From an uncultured Clostridia bacterium (GTDB lineage: Bacteria > Bacillota > Clostridia > Lachnospirales > Anaerotignaceae), in the NCBI GenBank assembly GCA_945868505.1, contig CAMBLO010000012.1, positions 1 through 63,200 of the forward strand: a stretch of DNA of 63,200 nt, written 5' to 3'. Shown piece after piece: positions 44,429 through 53,827 of this stretch (its first letter is position 1; every line of letters begins with the position of its first letter). The notes beneath the pieces are model-generated. The model saw only the letters and a program-made list of their open reading frames with translations. It searched no databases and was not told the origin of the DNA. The position numbers and the translations under genes were made by a program.

Positions 44429-44950
44429 TTGATCCGTCTGGCAACGAAAGAGGATTTAAATGAAGTAGAATGTATCTTCCATGAGATTTTGGATAAAGAA
44501 GCGGCAACTGTCAGCTATAGCAACTGGATCAAGGGGAAATATCCGACAAAGGCTCATGCGGAGTTGGCGTTAAATCAGGGTACCCTTTATGTAGGGGAGG
44601 AGGAAAACGGGCGACTCTTTGGCTGTGCCAATCTGAACCATATCCAGTTAGATGAATATGTGCAGATTCCATGGATTTACGAAGCGGAAGGGGAAGAGGT
44701 CTTTGTGATCCACATGCTGTGTATCCGTCCTGATTGCGCAGGGCAGGGGCGCGGCAAGGAATTTGTTGCCTTTGCGGAAGAACTGGCAAGGCAAAAGGGA
44801 TGCAAGGTTGTCCGTATCGATACATACGAAGGGAATACTCCTGCTGCCAATCTGTATCAGTCTTTGGGATACAGATTGGCAGGGAAGACATTGTTCCATT
44901 TCCAGAATGTAATCTGGGAAAATCTGATCTGCTTGGAAAAGAAATTGTAA
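44429..44950 (+). CDS. GNAT-family N-acetyltransferase
   Basis: The 173-residue protein has the GNAT fold: IRLATKEDLNEVECIF at the start, and CIRPDCAGQGRGKEFVAFAEELARQ as the acetyl-CoA pyrophosphate loop. VRIDTYEGNTPAANLYQSLGY is motif B. The start is TTG 44429 after AAGGAGGG. The acceptor is unknown. A RimI-like role would suit the tsaD neighbourhood, but the sequence does not match RimI closely. Confidence 0.88.
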   Translation: MIRLATKEDLNEVECIFHEILDKEAATVSYSNWIKGKYPTKAHAELALNQGTLYVGEEENGRLFGCANLNHIQLDEYVQIPWIYEAEGEEVFVIHMLCIRPDCAGQGRGKEFVAFAEELARQKGCKVVRIDTYEGNTPAANLYQSLGYRLAGKTLFHFQNVIWENLICLEKKL

Positions 44951-44954
44951 GCAT

Positions 44955-44987
44955 AAAAAGAGAGAGATTGTTGTCTCTCTCTTTTTT
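44955..44987. terminator. Bidirectional terminator between the GNAT and DUF2798 genes
   Basis: AAAAAGAGAGAGA pairs with TCTCTCTCTTTTT over 13 positions. A and T tracts make it usable by both convergent genes. Confidence 0.9.
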
Positions 44988-45516
44988 ATGTCATTTCCCT
45001 AACGGCAGCAGTTTTTCTTTCTGCAAACAGCTTCCTGAATAGAAAGCGTGTAATGGGGCCTGCGGCAAAAAGATTCCAAAGCAGTGCCATGGGGAAATTT
45101 TTCAAGACGGTGCCTACCCAAACGGCGGGAAACTGTGCGGCGGGAACACCGCCCATAATGATATTAAAAAGGATGGCGGCAACGGCGCTCATGGTAGGGC
45201 ACATGATGAGGACGGTACAACCGGAAATGACCAGTGTGCAGAAGAAGGGGTTATCCTTTTTAGGGTCGATGAGCTTTGCAGCAAGTCCATGACCGATGCG
45301 GTTGCCCCACAGGTTGGAAAAGAGAAAAACAAAAATCCACATGAAGGACGCTTCGATGAGAGCTTCGTAAAAGACATGGTTTGCCATATTGCTGAAGCCG
45401 CCGGGTATAGTGCTGTAGCCAAGCTTGTGGGCTACATTGAAAACCTCCATGCCATAGGCCATGGTGATGGACATAAGGACACCGAAAATGATTCTTTGCA
45501 TTTTTGTTTTAGGCAT
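44986..45516 (-). CDS. DUF2798-family membrane protein
   Basis: The protein (176 residues) starts MPKTKMQRIIFGVLMSITMAYGM and has two copies of the short DUF2798 helix-hairpin unit (about 5-75 and 90-165), giving four membrane helices. LFNIIMGG and AAGPITRFLFRKLF are typical. Function of the family is unknown. ATG 45516 follows AAGGAGTG. Upstream on the same strand is a structured leader with a terminator, which suggests expression by conditional anti-termination. Confidence 0.85.
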   Translation of the reverse strand: MPKTKMQRIIFGVLMSITMAYGMEVFNVAHKLGYSTIPGGFSNMANHVFYEALIEASFMWIFVFLFSNLWGNRIGHGLAAKLIDPKKDNPFFCTLVISGCTVLIMCPTMSAVAAILFNIIMGGVPAAQFPAVWVGTVLKNFPMALLWNLFAAGPITRFLFRKLFAERKTAAVREMT

Positions 45517-45567
45517 AAATGATACACTCCTTTTTTGATTATAATAATATGGTTGATTTGGACGGCA

Positions 45568-45660
45568 AAAAAATAAGAGAGCCCACAAGGGACTCCCGAT
45601 GAATTTTTTTGTGCAGCCCTTGCAAGACAACTGGACTTATGCTTTCTGCTGCACGTTGTA
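45568..45660 (-). ncRNA. Structured leader with terminator and candidate anti-terminator, unidentified
   Basis: On the minus strand GTGCAGC (45654-45648) pairs with GCTGCAC (45617-45611), followed by a terminator-like hairpin GGGAGTCCC/GGGCTCTC (45596-45576) with TTATTTTTTT. The segment CAAGGG inside the first element (45622-45617) is complementary to CCCTTG of the terminator's 5' arm, so two exclusive folds are possible. No known riboswitch, T-box or protein-binding leader motif is recognised. Confidence 0.5.
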
Positions 45661-45735
45661 TTCGATTTAGATTTTTCAGCCAAAAGTTATTTTAACAGAA
45701 AAAAGAGTTTTATGTAAGTAAAAGTTTGTAAATTT

Positions 45736-46422
45736 TTATTCCTCCAGAAGATCATAAAGCTCTTTCAGAGAGCGGATTTCATAATCTACCTTGGCATCGG
45801 TGTGGTTTTCCTCCCCTGTGGGATTGAGCCAGCAAGTCTCGATGCCGGCATTATTGCCACCTTTGATATCGGAGGTCAGGGAATCGCCGATGATGAGAGT
45901 CAGAGACGGGTCAAAATCGGGGATGCGGGCAAAGCATTGGTCGAAGAATGCTTTCTGAGGCTTTTGGGAGCCAAGATGCTCCGAGATAAAAATATCTTTG
46001 AAATAGGGCTTCAGACCACTATCGGCAATGCGGATTTCTTGGGTGCTGGCAACACCATTGGTAACGATATAGAGAGCATGGGTCTTGCTAAGGGGCTGCA
46101 CCACTTCGGGGGCTTCGGGGAACACCTCGCAGGAATGATTCAGGTTATAGCGATAGCTGTCCTCAAAGGCAGCACCGTCCCCTGCATAGCCAAAATGTTC
46201 AAAGAGACGGACGAAACGGGTATAAAGGACGGTTTTTCTGTCGATGATGCCTTTTTCGTAATCCTGCCACAGTTTTGCGTTGTTCACCAGATGCCACTGA
46301 TAAACGGCATCGGTAAAGGGCAGACTGTATTCTGCGAATGTCTTTGCCAATGCCTTTTTTTCAGATGCGGAAAAATCCAGCAGAGTGCCGTCCACATCAA
46401 ACAATAAAAACTTCTTTTTCAT
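45736..46422 (-). CDS. yjjG: YjjG-family noncanonical pyrimidine nucleotidase (HAD superfamily)
   Basis: This HAD phosphatase begins FLLFDVDGTLLDFSASEKKAL with nucleophile and acid/base Asp in DVDGT. VTNGVAS and SEHLGSQKPQKAFFD (motif III Lys) and GDSLTSDIKGG (motif IV) are complete. The 228 residues match YjjG, which dephosphorylates dUMP, UMP and damaged pyrimidine nucleotides. The start follows GGAGGT; the SDR stop and this ATG are adjacent. Confidence 0.92.
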   Translation of the reverse strand: MKKKFLLFDVDGTLLDFSASEKKALAKTFAEYSLPFTDAVYQWHLVNNAKLWQDYEKGIIDRKTVLYTRFVRLFEHFGYAGDGAAFEDSYRYNLNHSCEVFPEAPEVVQPLSKTHALYIVTNGVASTQEIRIADSGLKPYFKDIFISEHLGSQKPQKAFFDQCFARIPDFDPSLTLIIGDSLTSDIKGGNNAGIETCWLNPTGEENHTDAKVDYEIRSLKELYDLLEE

Positions 46423-47163
46423 TTAAATCATACCTCCGTCCAGAGTGATGATTTTGCCGGTCAGGAATTTTGCCCTTTGGCTGGCAAGAAAAACAGCCAG
46501 ATCGCCCACCTCTTCGGGCTTGCCAAAGCGCATAAGAGGAATTTCCTCTGCCAAAGCCTGTCGTTCTTCTTCGGAGAAGCAGGCGTTCATTTCTGTATCA
46601 ATCACGCCGCAGGAAATGGCATTGACCCGAATATGGGAGGGACCCAGTTCCTTTGCCATAGCTTTGGTAAAGGCATTGATGGCACCCTTGGAGGCGGAAT
46701 AGACCGCTTCGCAGGAGGCGCCCACTTCCCCCCACATGGAGGAAATATTGATAATGACGCCATCTTTTTTGTGTACCATAGCAGGTACGGCAAGATGGGT
46801 GCAGTTGAGGGCAGATTCCAGATTGACGGAAAGGATACGCTGCCATTGGGCTGGGGTCATATCGGTGAAAAGACCGATATGGGAGATGCCTGCATTATTG
46901 ACCAAAATATCTACAGAGCCGAATTTTTTTTCAATCTCTGCGAAAAGCTCTTTGCATTTTTCATAATCGGAAACATCTGCCAAAAGGGCGAGGACGGGGA
47001 TATTTTCGTTTTCTAATAAGGTCTTTGTCTCTTCCAGCTGGGCAATGCTTTTGGACGCATTCAGCACCACATTGCACCCGGCATGGCCAAAGGCCAAAGC
47101 GATGGCTTTGCCGATGCCCCGGGAAGAACCGGTGACCAATACTGTTTTTTTGTTGAAATCCAT
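46423..47163 (-). CDS. SDR-family oxidoreductase (FabG-like)
   Basis: The Rossmann motif TGSSRGIGKAIA, NNAGIS, and the catalytic Ser in NISSMWG, Tyr and Lys in YSASKGA are all present. The protein has about 246 residues. The sequence is close to 3-oxoacyl-ACP reductases, but isolation from fatty-acid genes leaves the substrate open. ATG 47163 gives MDFNKKTVLVTG. A GTG at 47172 is an alternative start. It shares a transcript with the YjjG gene downstream. Confidence 0.88.
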   Translation of the reverse strand: MDFNKKTVLVTGSSRGIGKAIALAFGHAGCNVVLNASKSIAQLEETKTLLENENIPVLALLADVSDYEKCKELFAEIEKKFGSVDILVNNAGISHIGLFTDMTPAQWQRILSVNLESALNCTHLAVPAMVHKKDGVIINISSMWGEVGASCEAVYSASKGAINAFTKAMAKELGPSHIRVNAISCGVIDTEMNACFSEEERQALAEEIPLMRFGKPEEVGDLAVFLASQRAKFLTGKIITLDGGMI

Positions 47164-47201
47164 AATTTTCACAGCCTTTTCCTATTTTATTGCTGAGTAT
47201 C

Positions 47202-47273
47202 ATTCTAAAGGATTTTTTCAGAATTGACAAGGTGGGAATTCCCGTTGGCTTTTGGGGAATGTTGTGATATAAT
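47202..47273. promoter_or_regulatory. Overlapping divergent promoters for the SDR and membrane-protein genes
   Basis: On the minus strand TTGTCA (47230-47225) and TAGAAT (47207-47202) are 17 bp apart, driving SDR-yjjG. On the plus strand TTGGCT (47245-47250) and TATAAT (47268-47273) are 17 bp apart, driving the membrane-protein gene. The two -35 elements lie only 14 bp apart, so occupancy of one may affect the other. Confidence 0.7.
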
Positions 47274-47313
47274 GGCTCATTACAAAGGGTATGTATTTGG
47301 AAAGGATGAGTTT

Positions 47314-48204
47314 ATGAGGAACGAAATATACAATAGGGAGTGGAGATGGATGGAGCAGCTTTCAGCAGCCTTCCATGTATTTTCCGCAAATATCAGCTCT
47401 GTCATCAAGGTGATGGCAATCATTTTTCTGCCCATCAGCCTGCTGGAGGTTATTATTGGCGATCGTATGTTGTCTGCCTATACAGTGTTTCAGCAATTTA
47501 CTCAGATGGACATTGCAGCCATCGATCAGACAGAACTTCTCACTACAGCGTATCATGTACTGCTGAATTATGGGCTGCTGATGATGGTGGCGCTGTTTCT
47601 GGAGCCTGTGGGTATCATCACCATTGCAAAGGTTGTGAAGCAATATATTGATGGGAAAGAGGTTTCCATGGGTCAGGCTTTATCTGAAGCCTTTTCCCTG
47701 ATGCCTACCATCATTGTGACCGGTATTATTTATGGTGTACTGGTATTTCTGGGCAGTATTGTGATCGTTCCCGGCGTTTATTTCAGCATTGCTTGGGGTT
47801 TTTATCTTTTCTGCATTGGCCTGAGTGATAAAAAGGGCTGGGATGCGCTGAACTACAGCAAGGGGCTTGTGAAAGGCAAATGGTGGAGAACCTTTGCATA
47901 CTTCTGGGTGCTGAGCGCCATTGCAATGCTGTGGAATTCTGTGTTCCAACTGATCTACAGTTTTGCACCGGAAGGCATCACCAGCGACCTTCTGTATCAT
48001 TTCCTGTGCTATTTTTCTGCGGCATTCGTAGCTGTCGGAGAAACGCTGCTGTTTATCAACAGAGAAGCCATTACTTTTGGGGTTCGCCCTGTGGTGGAGG
48101 CACCTGCGGCAGAAATGCCCGGGGAAGATGGACCTGCGGAATCGGTGGAAGGTACGGTAGAAGGGGAGCCTGTGGAACAGAAGGAAGAAAAGAAAGACGA
48201 ATGA
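47314..48204 (+). CDS. Polytopic membrane protein of unknown function
   Basis: The protein (about 296 residues) has roughly six membrane helices. It resembles the glycerophosphodiester-phosphodiesterase membrane-domain/DUF975-type proteins of Firmicutes: SAAFHVFSANISSVIKVMAIIFLPISLLEV, IVPGVYFSIAWGFYLFCIG and the like. The C-terminal 35 residues are hydrophilic and very acidic (EGTVEGEPVEQKEEKKDE). There are no catalytic residues. ATG 47314 is chosen since upstream in-frame codons overlap the promoter. Role unknown. Confidence 0.8.
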   Translation: MRNEIYNREWRWMEQLSAAFHVFSANISSVIKVMAIIFLPISLLEVIIGDRMLSAYTVFQQFTQMDIAAIDQTELLTTAYHVLLNYGLLMMVALFLEPVGIITIAKVVKQYIDGKEVSMGQALSEAFSLMPTIIVTGIIYGVLVFLGSIVIVPGVYFSIAWGFYLFCIGLSDKKGWDALNYSKGLVKGKWWRTFAYFWVLSAIAMLWNSVFQLIYSFAPEGITSDLLYHFLCYFSAAFVAVGETLLFINREAITFGVRPVVEAPAAEMPGEDGPAESVEGTVEGEPVEQKEEKKDE

Positions 48205-48215
48205 TGAATCAGGAA

Positions 48216-48252
48216 AAACGCTCTGATGTTATACAACATTGGGGCGTTTTTT
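48216..48252 (+). terminator. Terminator after the membrane-protein gene
   Basis: AAACGCTCTGATGTT pairs over 15 positions (with G-T pairs) with AACATTGGGGCGTTT around ATAC, followed by TTT. Confidence 0.88.
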
Positions 48253-48345
48253 GTCCCGTTTTTGCGAAAAAGAACTAGGAAAGTTTTCGTTTTTTTGATA
48301 TACTAAAATGGTAGGCACAAGTATAGTAGGAATAGAGGTGCGTTT

Positions 48346-50322
48346 ATGTATTCTTGCAATGGTAATTTTTCAGCAGAAGAAATGAAATATTTGAAGCTGC
48401 TGTCGAATCAGTATAAAAATATCAATAGTGCGGCAACAGAGATTATCAATCTGAAGGCGATCCTGAACCTGCCCAAAGGGACGGAACACTTTGTTTCCGA
48501 TATCCACGGGGAAGCGGATTCCTTCAGCCATGTACTGCGGAATGCTTCCGGGGTTATCAAAAACCAGATCAGTGCCATTTTCGGGGAAAGCCTGCGCAGC
48601 AGTGAAAAGAAATCTCTGGCGACGCTGATTTATTATCCTGAGAAAAAACTGGAACAGATGGCGGAAACAGAAGAGGAACTGGAGGAATGGTATAAGATCA
48701 CTCTGCACAGACTGGTAAAGATCTGTAAAGTGGTTTCTTCCAAATATACCCGTTCTAAAGTAAGAAAAGCACTGCCAAAGGAATTTGCATATATCATCGA
48801 AGAACTGCTGCACGAAAATAGTGCCAGTGTCGATAAAGATATGTACTACACAGAAATCATACATACGATCATCGATCTGGGGCAGGCGGATCGTTTCATC
48901 ATTGCCATGTGTAATCTGATCCAGAGACTGGCTATCGATCAGCTCCACGTTATCGGTGATATCTATGATAGAGGCCCTCATGCCGCTCGCATCATGGATA
49001 TTCTGGCAAATTATCATTCTGTAGATATTCAGTGGGGCAACCACGATATCGCATGGATGGGCGCGGCTGCAGGCTGTCAGGCGCTGATCTGTAACGTTCT
49101 GCGTATCCAGACAAGATATGCCAACCTGGATACCATCGAAGAAGATTACGGCATCAATCTGCTGCCTCTAGCAACCTTTGCCATGGAAAAATATGCAGAT
49201 GACCCCTGTGAACAGTTTAAGCCCAAGGGCGATGAAGTGCTGAGTGACAAAGACTTTAATATGATCGCAAAAATGCACAAGGCCATCTCCATCATGCAGT
49301 GGAAGATGGAAGCTCAGATCATCAAGCGTCATCCTGAATTCCACATGGAAAACAGACTGCTGCTGGATAAGATCGATTTCGAAAAAGGTACGATTCTGAT
49401 CGAAGGTGTGGAATATCCTATGAATGACATGAATTTCCCTACCATCGATCCCAAAGACCCTTATGCCCTGACTCCGGAAGAACAGGAAGTCATGGACAAA
49501 GTAAAATCCTCCTTTGTCAATAGTGAAAAGCTGCAGCAGCATATCCGTACCCTGTATCATAAGGGCAGTATGTATACCATTTTCAACTCTAACCTGCTGT
49601 TCCACGGCGGCATCCCCATGAATGAGGACGGCACCCTGAAAACTGTTACCTTCCGCGGCAAGCAGTACAGCGGCAAGGAATATTTGGATGCCGTAGAAAG
49701 AACCATGCGGGAAGGCTATTTCAATAAAGCCCATACCAATGCAAAGCGGGAATGTATGGATATCATCTGGTATATGTGGTGCGGCGAGGATTCTCCTTTG
49801 TTTGGCAAAAAGAAGATGACAACATTCGAACGTTACTTTATCGACGATAAGGCGACCCATAAAGAAGTAAGTAACCCTTACTATTCTCTGAGAAATGAAG
49901 AAGCTGTTTGTAAGCGGGTGCTGGAAGCCTTTGGTCTGGACCCCGATGCGTCCCATATCGTAAATGGTCATGTTCCTGTTAAGGTATCCAAGGGGGAAAG
50001 CCCCATCAAAGCCAATGGCAGACTGTTTGTCATCGACGGCGGTTTCTCCAAGGCATATCAGAAGGTAACAGGTATCGCAGGCTATACTCTGATTTATAAC
50101 TCCCATGGTATGGTGCTGGTATCCCATGAACCTTTCGTATCCACAGATATCGCCATTGCGGAAGAAAAGGATATCCTGTCCTCTACTGTTGCACTGCAGT
50201 ATACACAGGATCGTATCCGTGTAAGAGATACAGATATCGGCAAGAAGCTGCAGGAAAGCATCGATGAACTGGAAAAACTGTTGTATGCATACCAGAATGG
50301 TATCATCAAAGAACAGCAGTAA
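48346..50322 (+). CDS. fbp: Fructose-1,6-bisphosphatase, class III
   Basis: This gluconeogenic enzyme hydrolyses fructose 1,6-bisphosphate. It belongs to the Firmicute class III type, a metallophosphatase: [31 protein letters not shown] and NGHVPVK supply metal ligands. The 658-residue length is as expected. It stands alone with its own terminator. The start lies after AGAGGTGC. In Bacillus the related enzyme is activated by phosphoenolpyruvate. Confidence 0.97.
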   Translation: MYSCNGNFSAEEMKYLKLLSNQYKNINSAATEIINLKAILNLPKGTEHFVSDIHGEADSFSHVLRNASGVIKNQISAIFGESLRSSEKKSLATLIYYPEKKLEQMAETEEELEEWYKITLHRLVKICKVVSSKYTRSKVRKALPKEFAYIIEELLHENSASVDKDMYYTEIIHTIIDLGQADRFIIAMCNLIQRLAIDQLHVIGDIYDRGPHAARIMDILANYHSVDIQWGNHDIAWMGAAAGCQALICNVLRIQTRYANLDTIEEDYGINLLPLATFAMEKYADDPCEQFKPKGDEVLSDKDFNMIAKMHKAISIMQWKMEAQIIKRHPEFHMENRLLLDKIDFEKGTILIEGVEYPMNDMNFPTIDPKDPYALTPEEQEVMDKVKSSFVNSEKLQQHIRTLYHKGSMYTIFNSNLLFHGGIPMNEDGTLKTVTFRGKQYSGKEYLDAVERTMREGYFNKAHTNAKRECMDIIWYMWCGEDSPLFGKKKMTTFERYFIDDKATHKEVSNPYYSLRNEEAVCKRVLEAFGLDPDASHIVNGHVPVKVSKGESPIKANGRLFVIDGGFSKAYQKVTGIAGYTLIYNSHGMVLVSHEPFVSTDIAIAEEKDILSSTVALQYTQDRIRVRDTDIGKKLQESIDELEKLLYAYQNGIIKEQQ

Positions 50323-50334
50323 TCGAATACAAAA

Positions 50335-50365
50335 ACAAAACCCCTCGTTAGAGGGGTTTTGTTTT
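50335..50365. terminator. Bidirectional terminator between fbp and the flavodoxin gene
   Basis: ACAAAACCCCTC pairs perfectly with GAGGGGTTTTGT around GTTA, followed by TTTT and preceded by A-rich sequence. Confidence 0.93.
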
Positions 50366-50424
50366 CATTATGAGAAAACATATTTAAAGAAAAGGAGCCT
50401 GCGAATGAGGTTCTTTTTTGATGC

Positions 50425-50868
50425 TTAGTTTAAAATGCTTTCGTAAAACTTGACTGCACCTTCCAAGTCTTCCTGATTGGGATGACCTTTGGCAATGCCG
50501 CCGATGAGCTTGAAAGGGCCGTAGGTATCGAAGCCCAAGCAGCCATATTCCCCCAGAATTTCGGCATCTCTGCCAAGGACAGCCTTGCTGATAGCAAAGG
50601 TATATCCTTTTTTCTCTGCGCCGCAGGTATAGAGGAAAAAGACTTTTTTCTTCAGGGGAAAACTCTGTTCTGCGAATTGCAGGAGCATTTTCTGAAATTT
50701 AGAAAAATAAATGCCGGAGGCAAAGTCAATCAGGTCATATTCTTCCAGAGAAATGGTAATGGGCTGTGTGATATCTACCAGAGTGACATCGTGTTTTTCG
50801 GCGATGGCATCCAGCAGTTTTTTGGTGTTGCTGTGATGTGTGGAATAGTATAAAATCGCTGTTTTCAT
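50425..50868 (-). CDS. Flavodoxin-family protein
   Basis: The 147-residue protein begins KTAILYYSTHHSNTKKLLDAIA, where the STHHSNT loop is a flavodoxin-type FMN phosphate site. Later FASGIYFSKFQ and FLYTCGAEKKGY fit the isoalloxazine loops. It is an FMN electron carrier or quinone reductase-like protein. It diverges from an HxlR regulator gene, a common redox-sensor arrangement, and the shared intergenic palindrome suggests regulation by it. Confidence 0.88.
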   Translation of the reverse strand: MKTAILYYSTHHSNTKKLLDAIAEKHDVTLVDITQPITISLEEYDLIDFASGIYFSKFQKMLLQFAEQSFPLKKKVFFLYTCGAEKKGYTFAISKAVLGRDAEILGEYGCLGFDTYGPFKLIGGIAKGHPNQEDLEGAVKFYESILN

Positions 50869-50926
50869 GGGAATCCTCCTTGCTTTTTGATGGTATATAA
50901 AATATACTATATATGAAAAATAAGAG

Positions 50927-50951
50927 CAAGTACGCAGTTTGGGTGTACTTG
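50927..50951. promoter_or_regulatory. Candidate HxlR operator palindrome
   Basis: CAAGTAC (50927-50933) and GTACTTG (50945-50951) form a perfect 7-bp inverted repeat with an 11-bp spacer, in the 110-bp gap between the divergent flavodoxin and hxlR-type genes. A dimeric winged-helix regulator could bind it. Assignment is inferred from position. Confidence 0.55.
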
Positions 50952-50978
50952 GTATAGAAAAAGATACCGGAGGAACGT

Positions 50979-51353
50979 ATGGAAAAGGATTTGACGGCGG
51001 AAGAATATCTGCAAAGAATATTGCATAACGAAGTGCGGGAGGATTGCCCCATGCGGCGGACGTTGGAGCTGCTCAGCGGAAAATGGCGAACGCATATTAT
51101 TTTTGAGCTTTGCAAAAAGCCATCCTGCCGCTTTGGGGAACTGAAAAAGGCGGTACCCCACATCACAAACACCATGCTGACCAATACTTTGCGGGATCTG
51201 GAAGGCTTTGGCATCGTCCATCGGGAGCAATTCAATGAAATTCCGCCTCGGGTGGAATATTCCCTGACGGAGAAGGGGAAAGCCCTGCTGCCGGCTTTTT
51301 TTGAGCTGGCAAAATGGGGAGAAGCCTATCTGGAAGAGGAACAGGAGCATTGA
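50979..51353 (+). CDS. HxlR-family winged-helix regulator
   Basis: The 124-residue protein has the HxlR pattern: CPMRRTLELLSGKWRTHIIFEL, RFGELKKAVPHITNTMLTNTLRDLE and RVEYSLTEKGKAL. The single Cys23 in DCPM occupies the place of the redox/quinone-sensing cysteine of YodB-type members, so it may sense thiol or quinone stress. It probably controls itself and the divergent flavodoxin gene via the palindrome in between. Confidence 0.93.
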   Translation: MEKDLTAEEYLQRILHNEVREDCPMRRTLELLSGKWRTHIIFELCKKPSCRFGELKKAVPHITNTMLTNTLRDLEGFGIVHREQFNEIPPRVEYSLTEKGKALLPAFFELAKWGEAYLEEEQEH

Positions 51354-51424
51354 GCGTTCCTGAAAAATATGATATACTGATATAATAGGAATAATACGTA
51401 CAAAACTTAAATGGAGTTAACGAT

Positions 51425-53797
51425 ATGAATGAAAAAGCATTGCATACTTTAGAATATGACAAAATCATACAAAAGCTGGTGGGCTTTGCGGTTTCCCCGA
51501 TGGCGAAGGAACGGGCGGCGGCTCTGCGTCCTTCTTCTGCCATGAGTGACATCATCATCTGGCAGCAGGAGACAACAGAAGCGACCACTATGATCTTGAA
51601 AAAAGGCACTCCTTCCTTTGGCGGCTTTCGGGAAATCCGTCCCCAGCTGAAGCGTGCCTCTATGGCAGGCGTTCTTTCCATTGCAGAGCTGATGACCATT
51701 GGCGAATTTGCCTATGTTTGCCGCAAGGTGAAAAACTATGCCAGAAAAGAAAACAAAATGGAAATTTACGAAAGACTGGATGAATATTTCGACCTGATTA
51801 TTCCTCTGGATAAATTGGAGAATGAAATCAGCCGCTGTATCCTTTCCGAAACGGAAATTGCTGACGATGCCAGTTCTGGTCTGCGCAGCGTGCGGAAGGA
51901 AATCAAAATTTCCAACGAACGTGTGAAAGACCATTTGAATAGTATCATTTCTTCCTCTGCATACAGAAATATGCTGCAGGATTTTGTTATTACCATCAGA
52001 AATGACAGATATTGTGTGCCTGTCAAGTCGGAATACAGAAGTTCCTTCCCCGGTATGATCCACGATCAGTCTAATACGGGTTCTACGCTGTTCATGGAGC
52101 CTTTGAGCGTTATTCAGTTGAATAACAAAATCAAGGAACTGCAGGCCAAGGAAAAAGAGGAAATCGAAAAGATTCTGCTGATGCTGTCCGATTTGGTGAC
52201 AGCCCATGCCATTGCCATCGAGGGGAATCTGGAGCTGCTGACACAGCTGGACTTTATTTTTGCGAAAGCGGCATTGTCCCTTTCTATGGATGGTACACAG
52301 CCTATGTTCAATACAAAGGGCTATATCAATATCCACAAGGGCAGACACCCTTTGCTGGATCAGAAAACGGTGGTGCCTACGGATATTTATCTGGGCAAGG
52401 ATTTCACTACACTGCTCATCACCGGCCCCAACACGGGCGGTAAGACCGTTGCCCTGAAAACATTGGGCTTGTTTTCCCTGATGGGACAGGCGGGCCTGCA
52501 TATCCCTGCTTTTGATAATTCCCAATTGGCGGTGTTTGATAATGTATTCGCGGATATTGGTGACGAACAGAGCATCGAGCAGAGTTTGTCTACTTTCTCC
52601 GCCCACATGACGAATATTGTCCGTATCATGGATGAGGTTACAGACGATTCTTTGGTGCTGTTTGACGAATTGGGCGCAGGCACAGACCCTACGGAAGGTG
52701 CGGCACTGGCGGTTGCCATCATTCAGGCATTGCTGGAGAGAAAAATTCGCACAGCAGTAACCACTCACTACAGTGAATTGAAGGTATTTGCTTTGTCCAC
52801 AGAAGGGGTGGAAAATGCCTGCTGTGAATTCAGCGTGGAAACCTTAAGACCTACTTATAAACTGCTGATCGGTATTCCCGGGAAAAGTAATGCCTTTGCT
52901 ATTTCCAAACGGCTGGGCTTGCAGGATTACATTCTGGACAGTGCGAAAGAATTTATCAGTCAGGATGAAGCCAGATTCGAGGATGTCATCACGGATTTGG
53001 AAATCAGCAAGAAATCCGTAAAATTCGAACAGGAAAGAGCGGAACAGTATCGTCGGGAAGCGGAAGAACTGAAAAAAGAAGTGGAACGGCAGAAGGAAAA
53101 GACCAAGGAACAGAAGGAAAAAATCCTTGCCAAGGCTAGAGAAGAGGCCAAACAGATTTATGCTCAGGCCAAGGAAGAAGCCGACAGCATTGTAAAAGAA
53201 ATGAACAAGCAGGCGAAGGAAGCCAACAACCGCAACAAGGTTTTGGAACAGCGCCAGAAGTTGAACGAAAAGCTTTCTTCCATGCAGCAGGATTTCCTGA
53301 AATCCAAAAAGGTGAAGCCCAACCACAAAGCACCAGAAAACCTGAAAGCTGGCGACAGGGTCTATGTCATTTCCTTCGACCAGAACGGACAGGTGCTTTC
53401 TGCGCCCGATAAAAATAAAGAAGTCATGGTGCAGATGGGGATGATGAAAATGAAAGTGCCTCTGGCAGAATTGATGCTGGACGATACCCCTCAGCCCAAG
53501 GAAAAACAGAAAAAACAGCAGCCCGCCAGAGCGAAGCTTTCCAAGAGCCAGTTTATTTCTGCGGAAATTGACTGTCGTGGGCAGTTGGTGGATGAAGCGG
53601 TTGCCAATATTGACAAATATATCGATGATGCGTATCTGTCCGGTTTGAAACAGGTCGTTATCATCCACGGGAAGGGCACCGGTGCCCTGCGGGCAGGCGT
53701 GCAGCAGTATCTGAAAATGAATTCCCATGTGAAAAGCTTCCGTCCCGGTACCTTTGGGGAAGGGGAAGCCGGCGTTACCGTTGTGGAATTGAAATAA
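51425..53797 (+). CDS. mutS2: MutS2 (endonuclease / ribosome-splitting ATPase)
   Basis: The core ATPase has Walker A GPNTGGKT (334-341), Walker B LVLFDELGAGTDPTEG and the MutS signature STFSAHM. A long coiled coil lies at about 510-630. A KOW-like region follows, and the Smr nuclease domain (about 715-790) carries IDCRGQLVDEAVANIDKYI and IHGKGTGALR. The 790 residues are normal. MutS2 suppresses recombination or, as shown in Bacillus, splits collided ribosomes, which would link it to RqcH in this window. Confidence 0.96.
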   Translation: MNEKALHTLEYDKIIQKLVGFAVSPMAKERAAALRPSSAMSDIIIWQQETTEATTMILKKGTPSFGGFREIRPQLKRASMAGVLSIAELMTIGEFAYVCRKVKNYARKENKMEIYERLDEYFDLIIPLDKLENEISRCILSETEIADDASSGLRSVRKEIKISNERVKDHLNSIISSSAYRNMLQDFVITIRNDRYCVPVKSEYRSSFPGMIHDQSNTGSTLFMEPLSVIQLNNKIKELQAKEKEEIEKILLMLSDLVTAHAIAIEGNLELLTQLDFIFAKAALSLSMDGTQPMFNTKGYINIHKGRHPLLDQKTVVPTDIYLGKDFTTLLITGPNTGGKTVALKTLGLFSLMGQAGLHIPAFDNSQLAVFDNVFADIGDEQSIEQSLSTFSAHMTNIVRIMDEVTDDSLVLFDELGAGTDPTEGAALAVAIIQALLERKIRTAVTTHYSELKVFALSTEGVENACCEFSVETLRPTYKLLIGIPGKSNAFAISKRLGLQDYILDSAKEFISQDEARFEDVITDLEISKKSVKFEQERAEQYRREAEELKKEVERQKEKTKEQKEKILAKAREEAKQIYAQAKEEADSIVKEMNKQAKEANNRNKVLEQRQKLNEKLSSMQQDFLKSKKVKPNHKAPENLKAGDRVYVISFDQNGQVLSAPDKNKEVMVQMGMMKMKVPLAELMLDDTPQPKEKQKKQQPARAKLSKSQFISAEIDCRGQLVDEAVANIDKYIDDAYLSGLKQVVIIHGKGTGALRAGVQQYLKMNSHVKSFRPGTFGEGEAGVTVVELK

Positions 53798-53827
53798 CAT
53801 TGGTTTGCGAAAAATGAGGTGAAGAAG

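Noticed and set aside
45540..45735. T-box or other known riboswitch upstream of the DUF2798 gene
   Set aside because: No AGGGTGGNACCGCG-type T-box, no specifier loop and no recognised aptamer core could be found; reported only as an unidentified leader.
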